64,000 bases of DNA from Chenopodium formosanum (Eukaryota; Streptophyta; Magnoliopsida; Caryophyllales; Amaranthaceae). The position numbers and the translations under genes are program-made. Numbering within the stretch: the first letter of the stretch is position 1; every line of letters starts with the position of its first letter. The notes below the pieces were generated by a model. It made no database searches. It was not told the DNA's origin and saw only the letters and a list, made by a program, of their open reading frames with translations. The stretch is taken from positions 70,293,795-70,357,794 of the forward strand of contig CM044874.1 of assembly GCA_024500155.1 (NCBI GenBank), written 5' to 3'. This document shows, one piece after another, positions 56,926 through 64,000 of the stretch.

Positions 56926-57298
56926 TCTATCTATATCTATATCTATACTTCTATATCTATATCTATATCTATATCTATATCTATACTTAGTATTTAAAAA
57001 CACAAACCACAAATTTTTCATATGACACATGGCATCACAAGTCACTCAATATCCCCATATGGCACATGTCACCTTCTTAATATTTATGTTTAAGTCTTTA
57101 TGCATTTTACAACTTGCAAATTCAAGTAAGAATTGAAAATGAAGTGTTTCATTTCCACCCTAATAAAATAAAGTTCAATAATTAGTGCACATTACATATT
57201 CATATGTCTTTTAATCTCATAGACTTTAAATATCCCGCAATATTCATGTATATATATCTAACAAAATTCCTTCATCTTCTTCACAGTTCTACTCTCAC

Positions 57299-57329
<31 letters not shown>

Positions 57330-57455
57330 TTTAGAAATAAAACAATTATTTCGTATAAAAGCATACATACATATCAAAATAATTAACCCAAAAAATATAT
57401 ATAAAAATAATTAATCAAAATAACAACCGGTGTATTAAACGGGCCAAAAAGCTAG
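56926..57455 (+). mobile_element. Compact non-autonomous Helitron (530 bp)
   Basis: The 5' end is TCTATCTATATCTATATCTA, preceded by A and expanded as a TCTATA microsatellite to 56990. Then come tatttaaaaacacaaaccac and atgacacatggc, typical of plant Helitron 5' ends. The 3' end is hairpin-like accggtgtattaaacgggcc, then aaaaag and CTAG at 57452-57455, followed by T. Opposite orientation to the other Helitron ends in the window. Non-coding. Confidence 0.65.
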
Positions 57456-58281
57456 TTAAGTTATAATTGTTCACGGTTTTGCAGAATACTTTTTCTATCT
57501 ATTGTTTTATAATTGCAACAATTGTAATTTTAATAACACTTATAGCACACATGTATGTTTGATGGTAATTTGTGATTTATAGTTTTATACGAAATGAAAT
57601 ATAAATACATGTTTAAGAAATATAACAATATATACTTCTAGAATGTTATCATTGAATAAAAAAGTAATTATACTCTTAACTTATAAGATATTAGTTGTAC
57701 ATTGACATATACGGAATATGAACTCCAAGCGTTACATTTTAAAAAGAACAGAGTTCGCACGTCTTAAAGATCTCCCTAAGACTTTGTGTTAGAAGATAAC
57801 ATTGCATTAAAGGCATAAAAAAGATGGTAAGCTAAGGCAGCGTTAGGTGAAGCAGAGTAGGTGAAGCAGTGTGAATTATTGGTCAAAAGAATACGACTCA
57901 AAATAGGAAACTAGGACGATTAAGAGTGAATGTGTCAAAAGAATTCCACTAAATGGATATTATATAGACTTTTTTCAACTTGGATTTATTCAAAAAAAAA
58001 GAAGTTTCAACTTGGATAATTGATCTTATTTAAAGAATAGCTACTTGCAAAAATAACACAGTGCTTTCTTCTTTTGGTACTTAAAATTGATTAGAAAGAA
58101 ATTAGTTAGTTAATCTTTCACAAAATGACCATATATATGTATAGTTATTTCATTAAATATTATGTGGAACTTTTGAAATTTTTTATATCTCACAAATTAT
58201 ACCCAATAGTTAAACATAGGAGTTCACGGTAGTAGTATTATAGTAAAACTATTAATTGATGTATTCCAGTGTGTATACTAA
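57456..58281. other. Upstream flank of PR-10 copy 2, with segment shared with copy 1
   Basis: AT-rich. 57800-57965 parallels 2880-3115 (ggtgaagcagagtaggtgaa, attggtcaaaagaa, aattccactaaatggatatt). No other feature. Confidence 0.5.
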
Positions 58282-58440
58282 GGCCCCGTTCTCTTCACCT
58301 TAATTTTACTGAATTGAAATTATTTTTACTGAACTGAAATTATTTTTGCTGAACTTAAATTATTTTTACTGAACTTAAATTAATTTTACTGAACTTAAAT
58401 TATTTTTACTGAACTTAAATTATTTTTGCTGCAGTTCAAA
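58282..58440. mobile_element. CTGAA-repeat MITE, one end only
   Basis: Starts aggccccgttctcttcacct, then seven units of actgaacttaaattattttt. No matching right end is seen; probably truncated. Confidence 0.55.
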
Positions 58441-58544
58441 TAAGCTTGGGCTTTATTAATGTGGCTCATTTGACGACTCCGTACATGGATGTCACGAGTC
58501 CATTGGCATAGAATATGGAATCTTTTCCACGTAAACTGGTTGTA

Positions 58545-58830
58545 CAAAGCTTGTTTGTTCATATAGGCAGTGTGATTTGGGGATCTTTTGTTTGCTCCGC
58601 AAGCCAGCCAGTTTTTCACTAAATAGGCATAAGAGTATTTGAACTGCAGAAAAGTAGTGCGGAGAACTAGTCAGAATTGGGCCTGCCATCCAATTCGTGA
58701 CGTGGATGATCCGCCGAATCCATTGCTGACTTTACCACGATCGATTAGGTGAAACGGTTCTGCAAAGTTTGTTTGTTCATACAAGCAGCGTGGTTATAGT
58801 TGTCAGAATTAGGTTTGCCATGCAATTCGT
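58545..58830. repeat. Imperfect direct repeat upstream of the coiled-coil gene
   Basis: caaagcttgtttgttcatat ... cagaattgggcctgccatcc (58545-58695) recurs as caaagtttgtttgttcatac ... cagaattaggtttgccatgc (58760-58825). It may be a duplicated promoter segment. Confidence 0.5.
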
Positions 58831-58855
58831 ACTGCATGGCGAGACTCCTCTAACA

Positions 58856-58866
58856 CTCTATAAATG
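58856..58866 (+). promoter_or_regulatory. TATA box of the small coiled-coil gene
   Basis: ctctataaatg, about 65 nt upstream of the ATG at 58929. The leader is CT/CAA-rich. Confidence 0.6.
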
Positions 58867-58928
58867 GAGGCTCGATAAGTGTCTTCACTTCATCAAATTC
58901 AAATAAAATAAATTGATTACTTGTACGT

Positions 58929-59180
58929 ATGGTTATGGATGCTGCAAACAGGCTTTATGCAATTGCTGCCGAAATGGGGCAACTGCAAAATGAGATGGAA
59001 GAACGTCGTAGAGTGCTAAACCTCTTTTTGAGGAGTATTAGAACATCATGCCAGGAAAGAAGCGCGCATTCGTGCTGCCATATATCATATCGAGGATTTG
59101 GAGGGGAGGCAGCAAGCGCTGCGGGCGGAGCAACAAGCACTCATAGTGCAGGCTGTCACCCACGGGCACCAGGATGACTA
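58929..59180 (+). pseudogene. Small coiled-coil protein gene, frameshifted
   Basis: First part MVMDAANRLYAIAAEMGQLQ then NEMEERRRVLNL (58929 to about 59030). In another frame the sequence continues as EHHARKEARIRAAIYHIEDL, then EGRQQALRAEQQALIVQAV and a natural TAG at 59178-59180. Both parts have strong heptad, Glu/Arg/Gln-rich character and fit one protein of about 84 residues. The junction region (59025-59042) has lost reading frame. No intron boundary explains it. I do not know the family. The good TATA box suggests recent inactivation, or a sequencing error. Confidence 0.5.
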
Positions 59181-60087
59181 GAATAGAAGAATCCGTCGAC
59201 TTTTTCTAGAAGATTTAAATAAGTGTCTGTAGACGCAAAGTAGTGTGTTTTAATGTATGACTTTGCAAAAGTGTTTTCTCAAAAAATTATTTAAGGAATT
59301 CCAAATACTTATTAGTGAAAAGTGGGTTTAATTTTTTGAATAGAAAAGAAAAAGTTGTATAGAGATATTGGTATTTCGTACGTAGATACATTGATGATGA
59401 GGGATAAAAGTGAGAATTTCTTACAACCTTAAAAATAAATCTAGTACAAAAGACGATTAGAAGATAAAAAATTTACCATAGTAATAAAAAAACAAATTGA
59501 TGATGATAATTTAAAAAAAAAAAAAAAAATTATACATATTTTTGTACTTGTTAGGATCATTATTACTTTATTATCATTTTCTTTCAATATTTCAAGTGCA
59601 GTAGCGAATTAACATTTTATCTACGTGAGTTCAAATTAGATAAATTATATTATAATTATTTATAAATTAACAAATTACATGAAGTTACGTATATATTACA
59701 TTACACATTATTGACCCATATAATATATATTATATTACATTGACTCATATAATATATATTATACAATAATTTTTCAAGTAGAATATGTTAGAAATACAAT
59801 TGATCAACCTCATATAGTATATTCAGATATTAAATTTTTTCAGCCAGCTTGTTGAATCATGTCTATTTTGGAGTTATCAATGGGGTAAACACATGAGTTG
59901 CAATTATTTTTGCTAATATGAGTATTTTCAAAGGGATTTCGCTCTCAATCATGTTGTTGATACTAATTGATTATATATTGAAAAGTAATTATCTGATCAT
60001 TCTTTAATCTCACGTTTGATAAAATAAGCCCAAGGCATAAACTAAACCCTATAATGTTATTCAAGTTTGTATTTTATTAAAGAACTC
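59181..60087. other. AT-rich intergenic DNA
   Basis: A-run at about 59514-59529 and a short direct repeat of catataatatatattat (59715-59765). Nothing else is recognised. Confidence 0.5.
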
Positions 60088-60315
60088 ATGACTATACATG
60101 AAGAATTGCAATTTCACAAGTCATTTGTGAAATGCGGAATGTTAAGTGATTTGAATATTTTGCTTGTGGAGCTGTATTATTGTGTAGAAAATGCAACCTA
60201 TACTCCAACAGATTGTGCCTTATATTACCCACATTTAAGAAATGTTTTAATAGACTGTTATCAACAGTCATTGTATTTGTTTCCAGGCCAGCTTTGGCAA
60301 AAATATGTATTTTAA
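60088..60315 (+). CDS. Unrecognised short ORF (75 aa)
   Basis: MTIHEELQFHKSFVKCGMLS, then DLNILLVELYYCVENATYTP and TDCALYYPHLRNVLIDCYQQ, stop TAA at 60313-60315. Composition (Cys, Tyr, Leu) and the lack of simple repeats make it more gene-like than its surroundings. No promoter or splice partner is evident, and it may be a gene fragment. Confidence 0.25.
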   Translation: MTIHEELQFHKSFVKCGMLSDLNILLVELYYCVENATYTPTDCALYYPHLRNVLIDCYQQSLYLFPGQLWQKYVF

Positions 60316-61699
60316 ACCTTGTTTAAGCTTAATGAATAAAGTTAAGAGATTGCAATAATTGTTTCCATGCATTAATACATCAAATTAATAGATTGTAATA
60401 CATGTTTTCGTTAAATTTTTTTTGTTACAAAGTGTTTCCGTTAATTTGCAATCAAATATATAAAATAATTCACGTCTTATCCGATATTTAGTTTTTGCAT
60501 CACAATATTCGCCAGCAACACCTCTACTGCTGGAATCCATCACCATCGCCGCCACAACCACGACAATATCACTGTCTCTAGGCGTGCAGCACCAACATGA
60601 CACCACAATTGTTGTCGTGCTTGAATTGATAGCCCGTTCCGTTTAGACTCAATCTTCGTTTTTTCTGAATGTCGATAGTCATTCATCGTGGTTTTTGTTG
60701 CTAACTTGCTATGACTACTTCTGGTTTTTTGTTAATTTTTTCGAATCAATTTGATATCTTAGGCATATGTTGAATCAATTTTTACAATGTGTGAATTTAT
60801 GATTGGTGAGATTGTAAGAAAGTAGAAATGTGATTAATTTTTGTATAAAATGCTGATTTTAGTTGCTAATTAGTTCATTGGGCTAAAATACAACACTGGT
60901 ACTATTCTCTAATTTGAGTGTGTTTGCCTCATTGTGATGGCGCAAATGGACAGTTATCCTCTTTACAAATCCAAGATATAAGTCCTATAAGTGTGTTTTT
61001 TTTACTATTAGAATCCTAACTCGTTTTTTGACATTGATGAAATGTAAAATGTTATTTGGTCTTATTAGTACTCCGTATAACAGTGTAGGCAACCTTTTAT
61101 ATTCTTGTATGTCAAATCGGCTAAGATGAGTGCTTATAATAGTAAGCAGAATATGCAATCCTTCAAGTTTTGTTAAATGTACTTTGGAATTGCTTAATTT
61201 GTTCTCTCTTTTTTTTTTTTTTTTTTTTTTTTTTTGGCAAATCTTTAATTGGGAGTGTGCAATTACTACTATCATTTTCTTTATTAGCAATGTGCTTAGG
61301 CGCTTAGCTAAACTAGCTCCCTAGGTCTTGATCTTGTCAATAATATTAGTTTTCAATTATTGTATTGTGATTTGTTCATCTTGTCATCCAATTGTTTTGT
61401 CTTGTACATTAATTAGGTTTAATTTGTTCAGAATTGTGATTTTGAATCGGATATCCAAATCCGAAAATATTTGAAATTGTATTTGAATCCGATCCGAAAA
61501 TTTCGGATATCGAATACGGCGGTTGATTTTTTTTATTTAATACTGATGTACGTGGAAGAAAAAATTCGTCATAAATTACTCACCTCATGAATTGTAAATA
61601 GTTTGTTTAATAACCATGTCTAGGCAAGTGAACTTATTACAAAATGAGAAACAGGATATCAGAATCGCCATGTGGCTATTATTACTACTATTATTGGTC

Positions 61700-61700
<1 letters not shown>
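60316..61700. other. Intergenic DNA with T-run
   Basis: T-run at about 61210-61235 and a short nested repeat atccgaaaat / atccgaaaatttcggatat near 61455-61508. No supported gene. Confidence 0.5.
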
Positions 61701-61744
<44 letters not shown>

Positions 61745-61746
61745 TG

Positions 61747-61822
<76 letters not shown>
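61701..61822. repeat. AAT trinucleotide microsatellite
   Basis: About 40 units with one interruption (aattgataat) near 61741-61750. Long poly-Ile/Asn/Tyr frames over it are artefacts. Confidence 0.95.
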
Positions 61823-62541
61823 GAACGGTTGGGCTTGGTCAAGCCTTTGCGGATGCGTTGAGTCTGTTTGATAGAACGGTGGAGTCTGACATTATGAGTA
61901 ATCATACTGAGGTCGCTGCCACTAAACTTATGAAGAAATTGGCAGATATATACTTCACAAAGGTTACCGCTTTTGCAGAATCTGCCTTCTCTTTAATTAT
62001 CTCCTCAACAATCAGCATTGTGAAAATCGCAGCAGGGAGATCATACCTCCGTTTGGCTTCGGGCGGTTCCTATTCCAGGGTTGGGTCAGACGATGAACGC
62101 AAAGACTTACCGATGTGTGTTATGCTACCGATTGGGTGTTCCATTGTTCTCTGTCTCGACGTCGTGCTCTGCTTGTTCAAGGGTTTTCACAGGGGATATT
62201 TTCGGTGATCACGCGGTGTCGTGTGCTGGTATGGTGGGTATTAAACATCGGCACAATGTTGTTCGGGATACCCTTGTTGAAATTTGCTATCGCTCAGGGA
62301 TTTCTGCTAGGAAGGAGGTGGACATTGGGTTATCTGGAGGGAACGACGGAGTTCTCAAACCTGCAGATGTGTTACTTTATTCATGGGATCGTGGTCGCGA
62401 TGTCTGTGTTGACTTGACAGGTCTTCTCCATTGACACAGTTTGGGCTTTCTGACTTTGTTCCTGGACGGGTAGTGACTGATGCGGCTAATCGGAAGCGGG
62501 TGAAGTACGAATCTAGTTGTCAAGCAATAGGATATGGCTTC
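61823..62541 (+). pseudogene. Broken C-terminal part of a plant reverse-transcriptase-like protein
   Basis: Pieces in three frames: VGLGQAFADALSLFDRTVES and KLMKKLADIYFTKVT; then GLGQTMNAKTYRCVLCYRLG, CSACSRVF, GDHAVSCAGMVGIKHRHNVV, EVDIGLSGGNDGVLKPADVL and SWDRGRDVCVDLTG; then DFVPGRVVTDAANRKRVKYE. From memory this matches a common class of plant proteins annotated as reverse transcriptase domain-containing, with a Cys-pair, GDHA-x-C zinc-like region. A frameshift near 62001, a TGA in the following segment and a one-base loss near 62422 disable it. It starts at the AAT microsatellite and is cut by the LTR at 62542. Confidence 0.55.
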
Positions 62542-64000
62542 TGTAGACACCTAAAAATGTCTCCCCAAAACCAAACCCGATGATAAATAACCTTTCACCG
62601 CCACTATTGGTCGGGTTTAGTATTTAATCCCGAGAGTGCTTAAAAAATCGTATTTTATTAAATTCATACTTTTGAACAGTTCATGGATTAGTCTTGATGT
62701 TTGGTAAAAGCATAGTTTTAATTTCAGCCCAATTTATTTTAAGTCCAAACCTTTTTTATTTTATTGTTTTATTATTTATTTTTGGCCCAAACCTCTTTAT
62801 TTGTTTTTATTTAATTATTTTCTTATTTTAGCCCGAATAATAAAAGCCAGAAAAAGCCCGAAATTATCAATCGGCACTTAAAAAGCCGAAAGAAATTAGG
62901 GTTAAAAATGAATTTAGACGGAAAAATGGACTGGAAGTTCCCGCGCCACGGCAAACTATCACCGTGTCACGGGAATCCTTCCCGTATGACGGTGAGACAT
63001 CCCGTGACACGGGAGGTCTGCCGTGACACGAGACATTCCGTGTCCTTTCCGCGTAAACCCTTAACGCGTTTTTCATCCCGTTTTCTGAAAATTTCCCGCG
63101 TCACTCCAAAACTGTACCGTGTCACGGGAAAGTGTACCGTCTGACGGTGGAGATTCCCGTGTCACGGTACAGTCTGACCGTGTCACGGGATACTTTTTTT
63201 AGGGTTTTTATCATTTTAGGGTTCCGTGTGCTTCCTCAGCACATTTTCCCTATAAATACCCCCTCATTTCTGATGTACGGGGCACCGAGAATTATTATTA
63301 TTTTTATTTTCTCTCTTCTATGCTATTAACCTAAACACTAGCCTACCCTTTTCACTTCAAAATTCCTTCTTCAAGCACTCAAAGGAGTCCATATTTTACT
63401 CGAGGTTCTGTCCTTAAGCCAAGGCGTGAAAGGTAGAACTGTTTGAGGGTTTGGCCCCAAAATCAACTTTATTTCATTTAATTTAATTTAGTTATTGTTT
63501 TATTATTTCCTTGAAGTTACTAACTCTTTTATTATTTTGTAGTTGCAAACAAACAGATTCAAAGTAAGGATCATGTTCCTTTTATTATTATTATTTTTCT
63601 AACGATTTTATGTTGTTGGAATTGTGATTAAATTGGTTTTAATATTAATGTTTATTCTATTGTATTTTTTATGATCACCATATTGCATGTTTAAAGGGAA
63701 TATGTAATTGAAAATCACGACTAATAAGATAATTTGGACAACCGGTTTAGGATCCTTTTTAATCTTGTTGCTTAATTGAAGTGATCACTAAATTTTTAGA
63801 ATTATGTGTGCATTAATCTTGAACCAATTGAAGTGATCACGACTAAAGGGAATATGTAGTTAAGTAATAGTTTGGAGCGAATTGAATTATTGTTTGTATG
63901 CCTTTGAGATCACAGGAATGCTTTTCAATATAGGAATCGAGTGGAGGCCAATACGGGCGAATGTGACTCCATGACTCACTTCGTACCATCATCCCCGATC
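62542..64000 (+). mobile_element. 5' end of another Tat-like LTR (runs off the window)
   Basis: TGTAGACACC then aaaaatgtctccccaaaacc matches the start of the 18.7-kb element's LTR read in its own sense. Later words agree too (ggcgtgaaaggtagaa, gagggtttggcccc, taccatcatccccga at 63986). It lies in plus orientation. TATA box at 63250-63258 (ctataaata). No internal region is visible, so full element and solo LTR cannot be told apart. Confidence 0.8.
62945..63190. promoter_or_regulatory. CCGTGTCACGG palindrome block in the LTR
   Basis: Repeated cccgtgtcacggg, cccgtgacacggg, ccgtatgacgg and ccgtctgacgg. The block ends 60 bp before the TATA box at 63250-63258. It occupies the place held by TGGCGCC repeats in the 34964-53709 LTRs. 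Confidence 0.6.

Noticed and set aside
61585..62208. Long poly-Tyr/Ile/Asn frames
   Set aside because: Translations of the AAT microsatellite.
1..64000. tRNA, rRNA or snRNA genes
   Set aside because: No cloverleaf with A/B boxes or rRNA-like stretch was noticed by reading; a tRNAscan run would be needed to exclude a diverged one.

Overview
The window is plant nuclear DNA, almost certainly from a eudicot. It is AT-rich, with GT-AG introns, PR-10 genes, Stowaway, Tourist and Mutator-type elements, Helitron-like ends and several plant LTR retrotransposons. Nothing is prokaryotic. I cannot fix the species; Caryophyllales is a weak guess. Host genes are few. Most of the 64 kb is nested transposable elements.

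Layout. 1-215: end of a repeat family with a GTAAC-rich minisatellite and a terminal palindrome. 905-1793: two-exon PR-10 (Bet v 1-like) gene, minus strand. 2127-2768: small MITEs. 4220-6077: two Helitron-like elements, one invaded by a Tourist MITE and with its 5' end tandemly repeated (261 bp). 6463-29445: a plus-strand gene resembling DUF3615 proteins. Its second intron holds hAT-like MITEs and a Pack-MULE carrying a broken DEAH-helicase fragment. Its fourth intron was invaded by a Helitron, then by an LTR retrotransposon (9783-28634), which was itself hit by a solo LTR (12702-14103) and by an 11.2-kb three-LTR/two-body retroelement array (17366-28570). 29800-32800: nested MITE, TIR element, foldback MULE and Helitron ends.

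33690-54410: the palindrome/minisatellite family again, split by an 18.7-kb Ty3/gypsy Tat-type element (34964-53709, minus strand, TSD GTTAC). This has gag, protease, RT, two RNase H domains and integrase, with several stops and frameshifts. On the opposite strand, between integrase and its 3' LTR, lie two intron-bearing genes: a plant mobile domain gene of five exons and a DUF7745-like gene of two exons. Both carry in-frame stops. 55294-56436: second PR-10 gene, a paralogue of the first. 56926-57455: a compact Helitron with both ends. 58856-59180: a small frameshifted coiled-coil gene with a TATA box. 61701-62541: AAT microsatellite and a broken plant RT-like protein, cut by the LTR of another Tat-like element (62542 to the window end).

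The most interesting signals are three. The Tat-type element carries two antisense, intron-containing host-like genes. In three LTR types, and at one internal antisense promoter, a GC-rich block of short palindromes sits 50-60 bp upstream of the TATA box; the palindrome core differs between LTR types. The three-LTR array is nearly identical between copies and keeps a perfect outer TSD. All calls rest on reading the sequence and on remembered family features; no search or alignment program was run.
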